Assembly (NCBI GenBank): GCA_900752815.1
Contig: CAADWS010000205.1
Span: 1-34,071 of the forward strand
Reading direction: 5' to 3'
Source: Bacteroidaceae bacterium
GTDB lineage: Bacteria > Bacteroidota > Bacteroidia > Bacteroidales > Bacteroidaceae
Length of the DNA stretch: 34,071 bases
Below, piece by piece: positions 9,087 to 17,492 of this stretch. The notes below the pieces were generated by a model. It saw only the letters and a program-made list of their open reading frames with translations. It had not been told where the DNA came from and did not search any database. Each line of letters begins with the position of its first letter. Position 1 is the stretch's first letter. A program made the translations under genes and the position numbers.

Positions 9087-11894
9087 CTACTTCTTCTTCG
9101 GCGCCTTGTTCCAGTGATATACCAGATGGAACATCACATATCGCGGCAAAGAACGGTACCACGTTTCCACGCGGCCCTGCGCATTGACGGAATATTGCGT
9201 GTTGGACAACTGGTGAAGCAGGTCGAAACCCTCCACACGGGCAATCAGCTTGCCCTTGAGGAACGACTGGCTCAGCGATGCGTTGAGGACAAAATGGTCC
9301 GTATTGAGGTCGGCACTGCCATAGCCGCGACGGCTGTACACATTCGCATCCATCGCCAGCGTGGTATTGATGCGGGGAAGCGTATAGCCCGCATTCAGAC
9401 CGTAACGGAAATCAAGGGCGTCCAGCGTGGAGAAATCCTGCATCCGCCCTTCGGAATGCCGCCAGCTGACGTTGCCTGCCACCTTCACAGAAAGTGAATT
9501 CTTGCGGTACTGAAGCCACAAATCGTCCTCGACGGTGGTCGTATTCACCGTGTTGCGGCGGCTCGCCGTCTCACCCGAGAGCATCGCATGGTCCACCGAA
9601 TGCCAGTAGCTGCCCTTCAGTTCCGTCTGCCACGTCCAGCACTGGGCGCGGTCGATGGCGCGGGAGATTCCGAACTTGCCGTCCACCTCGTAGCTGCCGC
9701 CGATGTTCATGGGGCGGTAGGTGTAGACTCCGCTCAACGGGTCGTACATCACCGACTGCGCCACGCTGCGGTGATGGTAGTTGAAGGACGCGCTGGCGTT
9801 GAACTGCTGCATGTTCTTGCCCGACTTGTCCTCATAACGGGCATACAACCTGCTCACGGAGGTACCCTTCAAATCAGGATTTCCCAGTTTTACCACCAAA
9901 GGATGGCTGTCGTCACGGAAGGATATGCGGTCGGCCAGCGACGCACTTCCCGTGCCATAATCCCAACCGGCCTGCAACTTCTGCCGGCCATTACGCCAAA
10001 CTGCTGTATAATTGGCCGAAGCATTGACCAGAAGGTCATTCTGGCGCGCCAGCGTGTCGACGGCACCGCGGCAATAATCAAGCGAAGCGTGTTCATAAGG
10101 GAGGGAAAGGCTCACATTCCACTTGTTGTAGGAAACACGTACCGGCGACTCAGGGGAAAACTTATAATATCCCCGTTCAAACAGAGAAAGCCGAACAACA
10201 TTACGTGTCAGCCAATGATCGCTGTCATAAGAGTTGTTATAGTCGGTGATGGCATTCAGGAAATCCAGTTGCGAAGGCAGCAGGAGGGTGTCGGGATGAT
10301 AAAGCCAGTCGTGCGTATCAAAGCGCGACAGAGACAATTCATCGGCCACCGTCAATCCCACTTCCCCCAACAGCCGGTGCTCGTGCGTCAGGCTGAGACG
10401 GCCCTTTGTCTGCCGCCGGCTGATATCTCCGGCATTGTGCTGCAACGTAGCAGCCGCCGTTTCCGCATGCCGTAACGCATAGCGCTCAGCACTTTCCGAC
10501 TTGTCGGTCGTATGTTCAAAAGAGACGTTGAAAGCCAAATGCTGCTCACGGTCCCGGTTCAGATTGATGTCACCGTCAAGATGGGCCTGCGCCTGCCAGG
10601 CTTTTCCTTCGCTCAACCCGACACTGCGCTGCGAGACGGTCAGCGTATCGTCCCACTGGTCGAAAACGGAATTGAACGAACCATCGCGCCGGAGATAGTC
10701 CACTCTCGTTGCGAGACGGGCATAAAAGGGCTGTTTCAGCGACAGGTTGTTGGAAAAGAACAACTTTCGCGTACCGTTACGGCTGGCATATTCGGAAACC
10801 GATGTCGGCATGCGTCCATCCAGAAACTGCTCACGGCGTTCACGCATTTGTACATGGTCGGTCGTGGAGGTATATTCGGCATAAAAATTTTCTTTCAGCC
10901 GGTCTTCCTTTGTGTGATAGTTGATTTCGACGGCTCCGCTGCGCACCGTCGTGAGCGAACGCGGTGCTTTCTGAGGCGTCCAGTGGCCGGACTCCCCGAT
11001 ATGCCGGGTTTCATTCACATTGTTGAGATTACCCAGCAGGGACACGCGCAGGTTTCCGATAAACCCCAAAAGAAAACCGCGTCCCAGCCAACGTTCCTCC
11101 GTTCCGGCAGCCGCCTCGACATGTGCCAGGCACCCCCGGTTGTATTCCGGCTTCAAATGGACATCCATGACATATTTGCTCGGTTCAACATCATACCCCA
11201 AGGCCTCGCTGCGGTCGGTACGCTTGTCATACACCTTGATATCCTTCACCGTGTAATAAGGCAGATTTTCCATCATCACCTGCCGCTTGCCGTTCATAAA
11301 GGAACGCGCACCGAGCAACAGCTCATCAATTTTACGGCCGTTTACAAAAATTTCACCGTCCTCGTTGAGTTTCACTCCGGGCAATTGCCGGATAAGGGCA
11401 TCGAGCATGGACCCGTCAGGAAGCTGGAAGGCATCGGCATTATAAACGAGTGTGTCTCCCTTGTAATACATTTTCACCTTCGTCGCCTTCACCGTGGCGG
11501 TTCCAAGTGTACGGTCCATCACCCGGCGCAACTGAAGCACGGGCACACTCACCTCTTTGGACGACGTACTGCTCACTTCCACCCGCTGCCAGGCATCGGT
11601 ATAGCCCGGCCGGCTGGCATGCACCAGATAGGTTCCTTTCCCGGCCTTAATCTTGGCCGACCACAACACACAAAACAGCCGTTTTCCGGAAACGACCCGG
11701 GTAATGCTGGCCGAATCGGCCACTACCGCACTGTCGGCCGTGAGCACCCGCACACGGACATCATCGAGGGGAATCTTCAAAAAGCCGTCCTCTATCTGTC
11801 CGGACAGCAAAACGGTTTGTGCCTGTAAGCCTGTACATAGGATACTGCAGAGCAAAAGCCAACCGGCAAAGCTCATTTTTCGTAAAGTCCTCAT
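9087..11894 (-). CDS. Outer-membrane beta-barrel protein, paralogue 3 (GC-rich, divergent)
   Basis: A 935-residue protein with the same plan as its two left neighbours: signal peptide to about residue 26 (CTGLQAQ), an N-terminal beta domain that is clearly diverged (LSGQIEDGFLKIPLDDVRV), then the plug block ATKVKMYYKGDTLVYNADAF, LPDGSMLDALIRQLPG and VNGRKIDELLL, and a long barrel ending in VNAQGRVETW and HWNKAPKKK. The ELLLGARSFMNGK segment replaces the FLLLNGKEFFSGN of the others. Base composition is like the rest of the right-hand window and unlike the other two barrels, so it looks like the resident copy and they look like newcomers or faster-drifting relatives. It is probably an outer-membrane protein with a plug-like domain; its ligand or partner is unknown. 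Confidence 0.85.
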   Translation of the reverse strand: MRTLRKMSFAGWLLLCSILCTGLQAQTVLLSGQIEDGFLKIPLDDVRVRVLTADSAVVADSASITRVVSGKRLFCVLWSAKIKAGKGTYLVHASRPGYTDAWQRVEVSSTSSKEVSVPVLQLRRVMDRTLGTATVKATKVKMYYKGDTLVYNADAFQLPDGSMLDALIRQLPGVKLNEDGEIFVNGRKIDELLLGARSFMNGKRQVMMENLPYYTVKDIKVYDKRTDRSEALGYDVEPSKYVMDVHLKPEYNRGCLAHVEAAAGTEERWLGRGFLLGFIGNLRVSLLGNLNNVNETRHIGESGHWTPQKAPRSLTTVRSGAVEINYHTKEDRLKENFYAEYTSTTDHVQMRERREQFLDGRMPTSVSEYASRNGTRKLFFSNNLSLKQPFYARLATRVDYLRRDGSFNSVFDQWDDTLTVSQRSVGLSEGKAWQAQAHLDGDINLNRDREQHLAFNVSFEHTTDKSESAERYALRHAETAAATLQHNAGDISRRQTKGRLSLTHEHRLLGEVGLTVADELSLSRFDTHDWLYHPDTLLLPSQLDFLNAITDYNNSYDSDHWLTRNVVRLSLFERGYYKFSPESPVRVSYNKWNVSLSLPYEHASLDYCRGAVDTLARQNDLLVNASANYTAVWRNGRQKLQAGWDYGTGSASLADRISFRDDSHPLVVKLGNPDLKGTSVSRLYARYEDKSGKNMQQFNASASFNYHHRSVAQSVMYDPLSGVYTYRPMNIGGSYEVDGKFGISRAIDRAQCWTWQTELKGSYWHSVDHAMLSGETASRRNTVNTTTVEDDLWLQYRKNSLSVKVAGNVSWRHSEGRMQDFSTLDALDFRYGLNAGYTLPRINTTLAMDANVYSRRGYGSADLNTDHFVLNASLSQSFLKGKLIARVEGFDLLHQLSNTQYSVNAQGRVETWYRSLPRYVMFHLVYHWNKAPKKK

Positions 11895-12410
11895 CCCAAA
11901 AAATTCTCTTCATTAAAGGTATGCCACTGGATAGATTTATCTACTATAGTTATAGGGAACGGCAGATAACAATGTTTTTCCGTGGTAAATGTAATGTTTT
12001 TTTAATTCCGAAGTAAAAAAGCGCTCTCTTTTTTTAATTTTTATTTAAAATGCAACTTTTCCTGCATTTAAACCGGCATCGACATGTATCTTCTGAAACA
12101 AGCATTCGCCACCAGTCACGACCGGATGAGAAGAAGACCGACCATAACGGGATAATCCCCTCTTGGGTCAGGCTTCCGATTCCGCCGGACAACGGGCGGC
12201 CTGCTGGCTGACGATACCAAAATACGGGCCCTTTACTTGCAGATGTCAGGTAATTTTGCGAATATTGCAGGTCAATCGCGAAGATTCGGCCGTCAAAGGC
12301 GGCAAAGCGTGCCCCTTTACCGCCATTGCCCCTCAGGCCGATTGTCCCGGAAGGAGGGATGCCTGCGATGGTCTGTCAGACGACCCAACCACCAAGAACA
12401 CGCTATTTTT
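11895..12410. other. Divergent intergenic region
   Basis: This 516-base stretch separates the leftward barrel gene from the rightward YigZ gene. Positions 11900-12060 are AT-rich and presumably hold the barrel promoter; the nearest match is TACCTTTA in place of TAnnTTTG (minus strand, about 11915-11925). A TAATTTTG sits at 12251-12258 on the plus strand but has no -33 partner at the right distance. The rest is GC-rich with no gene supported. Confidence 0.4.
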
Positions 12411-13022
12411 ATGGAAGAGACATCGGATGTATATCGCACGGTAGACGAGCCGTCAGCAGGAGAATATTACGAAAAGCGCAGCAAGTTTCTGGCTTTTCTC
12501 GAACCCGTACACTCACTCGACGAAGTAAAGGAACGGGTGGATTTCTACCAGAAGAAATATTACGACGCCCGCCACTGCTGCTATGCCTATGTGCTCGGGC
12601 CGGAACGCAAGGACTTCCGTGCCAACGACAACGGAGAGCCTTCAGGCACGGCGGGCAAGCCCATTTTGGGACAAATCAACTCCAACGGACTGACCGACGT
12701 GCTGGTCGTTGTCATCCGCTATTTCGGAGGCATAAAGCTGGGCACCAGCGGACTAATTGTGGCCTACCGGATGGCGGCGGCCGATGCCATCGCGCAGGCT
12801 CAAATCGTGGAAAAGACGGTTGACGAAGAAGTGACCTTCTTCTTTGAATATCCTTTCATGAACGCTGTGATGCGCATTGTCAAGGAAGAAAACCCCGCCA
12901 TAGTGGCACAAGGCTACGACAACGACTGCAGCATGACCCTCCGCATCCGGAAAAACGCCATGCCCCGCCTCAAGGAACGGCTGGGAAAAGTGGAGACATT
13001 GCGCTTCGAGGAGCAAGACTGA
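12411..13022 (+). CDS. YigZ/IMPACT family protein (UPF0029)
   Basis: A 203-residue cytoplasmic protein. The N-terminal half carries the family hallmarks: RSKFLAFLEPV, the CYAYVLG strand, the NDNGEPSGTAGKPIL block and VVVIRYFGGIKLGTSGLI. The C-terminal 70 residues form the ferredoxin-like DUF1949-type domain. The E. coli YigZ fold and the eukaryotic IMPACT protein share this first domain, and a link to translation or nucleic-acid binding has been proposed; the bacterial function is not settled. The frame stays open upstream to 12237, but ATG 12411 (MEETSDVYRT) gives the usual family length, and the extra N-terminus looks random. It stands alone, with a possible terminator about 200 bases downstream. 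Confidence 0.9.
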   Translation: MEETSDVYRTVDEPSAGEYYEKRSKFLAFLEPVHSLDEVKERVDFYQKKYYDARHCCYAYVLGPERKDFRANDNGEPSGTAGKPILGQINSNGLTDVLVVVIRYFGGIKLGTSGLIVAYRMAAADAIAQAQIVEKTVDEEVTFFFEYPFMNAVMRIVKEENPAIVAQGYDNDCSMTLRIRKNAMPRLKERLGKVETLRFEEQD

Positions 13023-13191
13023 AACACTGAAGCGCAAAGCCGCCCCCTTCCCCGGAACGTGCATCCCCCGCATTCTCCTGCAACAACGGATTTTGCAAAC
13101 CTTCAGCCGTTCTGAGTTGAAAACGGATAGATTCCCCCGGGAAAATAATCAAGCAACGCGAATTAATATAGTTAACGTTAGTTAATCTAAA

Positions 13192-13223
13192 TTTGGATTT
13201 CGATTGATTTCGACTTATCTTTG
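13192..13223 (+). promoter_or_regulatory. Bacteroidota-type promoter, perfect match
   Basis: TTTG at 13192-13195, a 20-base spacer and TATCTTTG at 13216-13223 match the Bacteroides sigma-factor consensus exactly. Transcription would start near 13230. No protein gene follows on this strand; the sequence at once enters a terminator-like hairpin. Confidence 0.6.
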
Positions 13224-13230
13224 TAACAGG

Positions 13231-13274
13231 AATGCGGATAGCGACGGCAAGACAGGTCGCTATCCGCATTTTTT
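13231..13274 (+). ncRNA. Candidate ~45-nt hairpin RNA / intrinsic terminator
   Basis: A perfect 15-bp inverted repeat (13231-13245 and 13256-13270) encloses a 10-base loop and runs into six T. It begins where transcription from the promoter at 13192-13223 should start, so the predicted transcript is little more than one hairpin with a U-tract. It may be a very short stable RNA, or simply the terminator of the YigZ gene 200 bases upstream next to a promoter that leads nowhere. On the opposite strand the hairpin is not followed by T, so it does not look designed to end the recombinase gene. Confidence 0.45.
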
Positions 13275-13463
13275 GTTTCTAAAGCCGGATTTCTGTCCGG
13301 CCGACTCTTTTTTCACTCCTTACTTTCGGATTTTCTGCGCCTGCTGCTGAAAAAACGGTCGGCCGAAGCGTTGCAACAGGAGCAGTTACCCGGTGGAATG
13401 AAGGTATATATTTTCCTAAGAACCGATAATTTTTCTTAACGCGGAGATACGAAACGGACACCG

Positions 13464-14390
13464 CTACTCCTTCTTTCCGTTTCCGCCCCGCGGATGGGCT
13501 TTTTCATACTCTTTCCGCAATTCGGCAAAAGAGGTATGCGTATAAATTTCGGTGGTGGCCAGGCTTTCATGCCCAAGCAGTTCCTTGACGGCCGTCAGGT
13601 CCGCACCGTTGTTGAGCATGACGGTGGCAAATGTGTGGCGCAGCACGTGCGGCGTGCGCTTGGTGAGCGATGTGACTTGCGAAAGGTAAAAACGAACCTG
13701 CCGCCGCACCTGGGCAACGGTCAGCCGCATCCCCTGGGCATCGACAAAAAGCGGGCCCGACTCCCGACCGCAGCAACGGGCACGAAGAAGCAGATAGTGC
13801 TCCATCTCGTCGCGCAGTTCACGGCCGAAGGGAATGATGCGCTGCTTGTTGCGCTTGCCCGTAACCTTGAGATCGCCGGAAGACAGACTGACATCTGCCA
13901 CATCCAGCCCCACCAGTTCGGAAACACGGACGCCGGTGGAATAAAACGTCAGCAATATGAGTCGGTCGCGACTTCCTTCGAAACTGTCGGGATAGGTAAT
14001 GCCATCGAGCAGGCGGTCCATTTCCGTCTCCTTCACAAATGAGGGCAGCGTCTTACCGATTTTGGGATTGGGCACCAGCGAAACGGGATCGCCCGTGACC
14101 ACCTCGAGCCGCAACAGATAACGGAAAAAGGAACGAAGCGCACTGAGCGAACGGCGCATGGAGCGCGCACTGAGTCCGCTGTCCATGCGATGGGCCACCC
14201 AACCGCGCACGATGTCGGCATCGACCGCCGACCAGTCGGGCACACCCTCAAGACGGTGGAAAAACGCCTCGAAGGAACGCAAATCGGCCTCATAGCACTC
14301 AACTGTACGCGGAGAATAACCACGGTCGGCAGCCAGATAAGCAAGAAACTGGCCGACACGGTCGGCCGGTGATGGATTCGTCATAGTCAT
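13464..14390 (-). CDS. Tyrosine recombinase, XerC/XerD family
   Basis: A 308-residue site-specific recombinase, probably of the housekeeping type that resolves chromosome dimers at dif. The N-terminal SAM-like core-binding domain (about 9-100) has the YSPRTVECYEADLRSF motif; the catalytic domain follows. All catalytic residues are visible: Arg155 (GVRVSEL), Lys179, His248 and Arg251 (HVLRHTF), His274 (LLGHESL) and Tyr283 (EIYTH). Start: ATG 14390 (MTMTNPS); the frame is open to 14504, but the putative -7 box at 14406-14413 and the family length of about 300 aa argue against the extension. The C-terminus (EYEKAHPRG) is like the Bacteroidales XerC-type paralogue as I remember it, but XerC and XerD cannot be separated surely here. 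No mobile-element genes accompany it. Confidence 0.9.
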   Translation of the reverse strand: MTMTNPSPADRVGQFLAYLAADRGYSPRTVECYEADLRSFEAFFHRLEGVPDWSAVDADIVRGWVAHRMDSGLSARSMRRSLSALRSFFRYLLRLEVVTGDPVSLVPNPKIGKTLPSFVKETEMDRLLDGITYPDSFEGSRDRLILLTFYSTGVRVSELVGLDVADVSLSSGDLKVTGKRNKQRIIPFGRELRDEMEHYLLLRARCCGRESGPLFVDAQGMRLTVAQVRRQVRFYLSQVTSLTKRTPHVLRHTFATVMLNNGADLTAVKELLGHESLATTEIYTHTSFAELRKEYEKAHPRGGNGKKE

Positions 14391-14405
14391 CGTCACGGAA
14401 CGCGG

Positions 14406-14434
14406 CAAAAGTACCGCCACTACAAAGGTACAAA
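14406..14434 (-). promoter_or_regulatory. Putative recombinase promoter
   Basis: Read on the minus strand, TTTG (14434-14431), 17 bases, then TACTTTTG (14413-14406). A second -7-like TACCTTTG overlaps at 14430-14423. The spacer is shorter than the usual 19-21, so it is weaker evidence than the other promoters here. It would give a very short leader before ATG 14390. Confidence 0.4.
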
Positions 14435-14585
14435 AAAACGGGAATGTACCGGTCATCCGGCAGACGGGGCCGGGCCGCTCATTCCGGCAGCCCTTATAAA
14501 CCAACGACTCAGCAAAACTTTTTCAGATTTTTTATCTTTTCCCGGGTCTCCGCACCTGTCCTTACCGGTCATTCCCTTAATCCGG

Positions 14586-14921
14586 GAGGCGGTCCGGCAA
14601 TGCATAATCCGAAAACTCCGTTTCCGTCTTGTCATTGCTCTTGCCTTTCACTATCTTTTCATAAGATAGGAGGCGGCTCGGCAATGACAAGCCTGAAAAC
14701 TCCGTTTTCGTCTTGCCATTGCTCTCGCCTTTCACTATCTTTTCATAAGACAGGAGGCGGCTCGGCAATGTCAAGCCTGAAAACTCCGTTTTCGTCTTGT
14801 CATTGCTCTTGCCTTTCACTATCTTTCCATAAGATAGGAGGCGGCTCGGCAATGTCAAGCCTGAAAACTCCGTTTTCGTCTTGTCATTGCTCTCGCCTTT
14901 CACTATCTTTGTACAACTTAA
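14586..14921. repeat. Four 84-bp tandem repeats with two palindromes per unit
   Basis: The copies run 14586-14669, 14670-14753, 14754-14837 and 14838-14921 and differ at only a few positions. Each contains a 42-base imperfect palindrome (in the last copy 14849-14890, from GCAATG to CATTGC around GAAAACTCCGTTTTC). Copies 1-3 also have CTATCTT-loop-AAGATAG at the end of the unit (copy 2 with one mismatch). Position for position each copy has a promoter-like CTTG, 20 bases, TATCTTTN; N is T, T, C and finally G. The 84-base period is a multiple of three, so it leaves a false 120-residue repeat frame open on the minus strand. No spacer-like unique sequence is present, so this is not CRISPR. Confidence 0.85.
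14881..14911 (+). promoter_or_regulatory. Promoter of the hexosaminidase gene (in repeat copy 4)
   Basis: TTG at 14881-14883, a 20-base spacer and TATCTTTG at 14904-14911. It is the only copy of the 84-bp repeat with the consensus final G. Transcription would start near 14918, about 64 bases before the ATG at 14982. The -33 box lies inside the right arm of the 42-base palindrome, so folding or protein binding there could control it. Confidence 0.55.
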
Positions 14922-14981
14922 ATGGGACAGGGAGGACAAACCTCCTTCTCTACTTTCTCCTTACTTTCAAAACAACAGGAC

Positions 14982-17297
14982 ATGAACATGAAACGCCTTT
15001 CGGGAATTATGGCCTTCGCCGCCATCCTCCTGCCCGCCAGCATCACGGCACAAACTGCGGATTTCAACATCATTCCGATCCCGCAGCAAACGGAAATACA
15101 CGAAGAAGCTCCTTTCACGCTCGATGCCCGCACACGCATCTGCTATCCCAAGCACAACGACGAGCTCAAGCGTAATGCCCAGTTGCTGGCCGGTTACATA
15201 GAAGAACTGACCGGCTTGCGGCCCGAAACCGGCTACCGGAAAACCGACGGGCCCGCCATCGTACTGGAAACTGACCCGACAACCGGCAACGATGAAGGCT
15301 ACACGCTTGAAGTGACGGCACAACGCATCCGCATTGCCGGCAGCACGGGGGCCGGCGTCTTTTACGGCATACAAACCTTGCGCAAGGCGCTGCCGGCAAC
15401 GGGACAGCGGACAACGGCAATCAGCATCCCGGCCGTACGCATCAGCGATGCTCCGCGATTTGCCTACCGGGGTACGCACCTCGACGTGTCGCGCCATTTC
15501 TTCGGCCCCGACTCGATACGCCGCTTCATCGACATGCTCGCATTGCATAACATCAACCGCTTTCACTGGCATCTGACCGACGACCAGGGATGGCGCATCG
15601 AAATCAAAAAATACCCGCGACTGACAACGGTGGGTGCTGTGCGCGCCGGCACGGCGAAACCACGCGACCGACACCCTTACGGGGGATTTTACACGCAGGA
15701 TGAAATCCGCGACATTGTGGAATACGCCCGTGAACGGTATATCACCATCATACCGGAAATCGACCTGCCGGGACACATGCAGGCCGCACTGGCCGCCTAT
15801 CCGGAACTGGGCTGCACGGGCGGCCCCTATGAAGTCCGGCAGGAATGGGGCATTTCCGACGACGTGCTCTGCGCCGGAAACGACCGCACACTGACCTTCA
15901 TCGGCGATGTACTGGAAGAAGTGGCGGCACTTTTCCCTTCTGAATATATCCACGTGGGTGGCGACGAATGCCCGAAAAAACGTTGGAAGAAGTGTCCGAA
16001 ATGTCAGGCCCGCATCCGTCAGCTGCAACTGAAGGCCCGCGACGGACACACGGCCGAAGAAAGGTTGCAAAGCTACATCATCGGCTATGCCGCACAGCGG
16101 CTGCAGGCATTGGGCCGCCGCATCATCGGCTGGGACGAAATCATGGAAGGCGGTCTGCCCGAAGGGGCGACGGTCATGTCGTGGCGCGGCGAAAAGGGTG
16201 GCATTGCCGCCGCACGCCTGGGGCACGACGTCATCATGACGCCCAACACCTACCTTTACTTCGACTATTACCAGGCCCGTGACAAGAAAAAGGAACCGAA
16301 AGCCATCGGCGGCTATCTGCCGCTGGAGAAAGTATATGCCTACGAACCCGTTCCGGCCTCCCTCAAGCCGGCAGAAGCCGGCCACATCATAGGGGTGCAG
16401 GCCAATCTGTGGACGGAATATATGCCCACCTTCCGCCAGGTGGAATACATGGCGCTGCCACGACTGGCCGCCCTGAGCGAGGTGCAATGGAGCGAAGCCG
16501 GCAAAAAGGACTTCGGGGCATTCAGGAAACGGCTGCTGCGGATGTTCCGCCATTACGACCGCGCAGGCTATCACTATGCCCGTCACCTGCTCGACGTGGC
16601 GGCCAGTTTTTCCGCCGACACGACCCACCGGGCCGTCATTGCCCGGCTCAACACGGTGGACGGCGCGGAAATTCGCTACACGCTTGACGGAAGCCGCCCC
16701 CACGCGGAGAGCCAGCGCTACGCCGGACCGCTGCACCTGCAACAACCGGCCGAACTCCGCGCCGTAGCCCTTCGCAACGGCGAAAGCTCGGCAGAAAGCA
16801 GCGAACGCATTGTCTTCAACAAAGCCACGGCCTGTCCCGTGCGCCTGCTGGCGGCTCCCCATCCCGACTACGCCTTTGGCGGAGCGGCCGCCCTGACCGA
16901 CGGACTGCTGGCCGACGACACCAACTTCCGAACCGGCCGCTGGGTGGGATTCTATCAGAATGACCTGGACCTGGTGGTCGACCTGCACCAACCCACCACC
17001 GTAGCACGTGCGGAAATACGCTGCTGCGTTGACAAAACCTCGTGGGTGGTCGATACGCGGGGAATGGAGGTGAGCCTGTCGCAGGACGGAAAAACGTTTA
17101 CGACCGTGGCCAAGAAAGACGTGAAACCGATGACGGCCGAAGCTGCCGACCGCATCTATACCCACCGGCTGGACTTCGTACCCACAACGGCACGCTACGT
17201 CAGACTGCGGGCGCTCACCGAACGGAGCCTGCCGGACTGGCATCCGGGAAAAGGGAAACCGGCTTTTCTCTTTGTTGACGAAATCAGTGTGGAATAA
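14982..17297 (+). CDS. Secreted beta-N-acetylhexosaminidase (GH20) with C-terminal F5/8-type domain
   Basis: A 771-residue exo-glycosidase expected to release terminal GlcNAc or GalNAc from glycans in the periplasm or at the cell surface. Signal peptide to about residue 24 (LPASITAQ); GH20b domain (about 27-155; IIPIPQQTEI); catalytic barrel (about 158-500) with GTHLDVSRHFF, RFHWHLTDDQGWRIEIKKYP and the HVGGDE pair Asp328-Glu329, where Glu is the general acid and Asp stabilises the acetamido group. A chitobiase-type C-terminal domain follows (IRYTLDGSRP, about 575-635), then a discoidin/CBM32-like domain (about 645-771). ATG 14982 opens a proper signal peptide; the frame continues to 14922, inside the promoter region. 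Convergent with the GH2 gene; no SusC/SusD pair is in the window. Confidence 0.93.
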   Translation: MNMKRLSGIMAFAAILLPASITAQTADFNIIPIPQQTEIHEEAPFTLDARTRICYPKHNDELKRNAQLLAGYIEELTGLRPETGYRKTDGPAIVLETDPTTGNDEGYTLEVTAQRIRIAGSTGAGVFYGIQTLRKALPATGQRTTAISIPAVRISDAPRFAYRGTHLDVSRHFFGPDSIRRFIDMLALHNINRFHWHLTDDQGWRIEIKKYPRLTTVGAVRAGTAKPRDRHPYGGFYTQDEIRDIVEYARERYITIIPEIDLPGHMQAALAAYPELGCTGGPYEVRQEWGISDDVLCAGNDRTLTFIGDVLEEVAALFPSEYIHVGGDECPKKRWKKCPKCQARIRQLQLKARDGHTAEERLQSYIIGYAAQRLQALGRRIIGWDEIMEGGLPEGATVMSWRGEKGGIAAARLGHDVIMTPNTYLYFDYYQARDKKKEPKAIGGYLPLEKVYAYEPVPASLKPAEAGHIIGVQANLWTEYMPTFRQVEYMALPRLAALSEVQWSEAGKKDFGAFRKRLLRMFRHYDRAGYHYARHLLDVAASFSADTTHRAVIARLNTVDGAEIRYTLDGSRPHAESQRYAGPLHLQQPAELRAVALRNGESSAESSERIVFNKATACPVRLLAAPHPDYAFGGAAALTDGLLADDTNFRTGRWVGFYQNDLDLVVDLHQPTTVARAEIRCCVDKTSWVVDTRGMEVSLSQDGKTFTTVAKKDVKPMTAEAADRIYTHRLDFVPTTARYVRLRALTERSLPDWHPGKGKPAFLFVDEISVE

Positions 17298-17396
17298 CTC
17301 CCACCGGCTGGAACCGCGACGCCCGTCTCCACAAACGGTGGATGACAAGAAGGAAAACGCCGGCGCCTGAAGCATTGCCGGCAAAAAAGGTACAAG

Positions 17397-17446
17397 AAGA
17401 GTTGTCGCCCGGACGGAAACGACCGCCCGGGCGACAACTCTTTTAT
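17397..17446. terminator. Bidirectional terminator between the GH20 and GH2 genes
   Basis: A 16-bp perfect inverted repeat (17397-17412 and 17427-17442, AAGAGTTGTCGCCCGG and its complement) around a 14-base loop. T-rich sequence follows on the plus strand and, less strongly, A-rich sequence precedes it. It lies 100 bases after the hexosaminidase stop and 46 bases from the GH2 stop, so it can end both convergent transcripts. Confidence 0.85.
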
Positions 17447-17492
17447 TCTATACCAATACCGGCACATGACCGGAATTTTCTCCATTGACACA

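Larger units (their letters stand above)
13023..13463. other. Convergent intergenic region with promoter-hairpin unit
   Basis: No protein gene is seen in this 441-base stretch between the ends of the YigZ gene and the recombinase gene. It holds an AT-rich block with TTAACGTTA-type symmetry (about 13168-13185), a strong promoter followed at once by a terminator hairpin (13192-13274), and a smaller GCCGGA/TCCGGC hairpin at 13284-13301. Confidence 0.5.

Noticed and set aside
12237..12410. N-terminal extension of the YigZ protein
   Set aside because: The extra 58 residues look random (many Arg, Gly and Cys) and precede an ATG that gives the normal family length.
13464..14390. Recombinase as part of an integrative element
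   Set aside because: No adjacent tRNA, direct-repeat attachment sites, excisionase or transfer genes; length and motifs fit the housekeeping XerC/XerD type.
14586..14921. Possible CRISPR array
   Set aside because: Units are directly contiguous with no unique spacers, and no cas gene is in the window. The 21-bp repeat at 27891-27974 fails for the same reason.
14577..14939. 120-codon minus-strand frame with 28-residue repeats (KIVKGKSNDKTKTEFSG)
   Set aside because: Product of the 84-bp tandem repeat, whose period is divisible by three. There is no coding signal outside the repeat.
14967..17384. Uninterrupted 805-codon frame antisense to the hexosaminidase gene
   Set aside because: Mirror frame of a GC-rich gene. 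It has no signal peptide, domain or promoter of its own, and the plus-strand protein is a clear GH20 enzyme. The same applies to 10512-11828 (+), 18519-19244 (+) and 26553-27863 (-).
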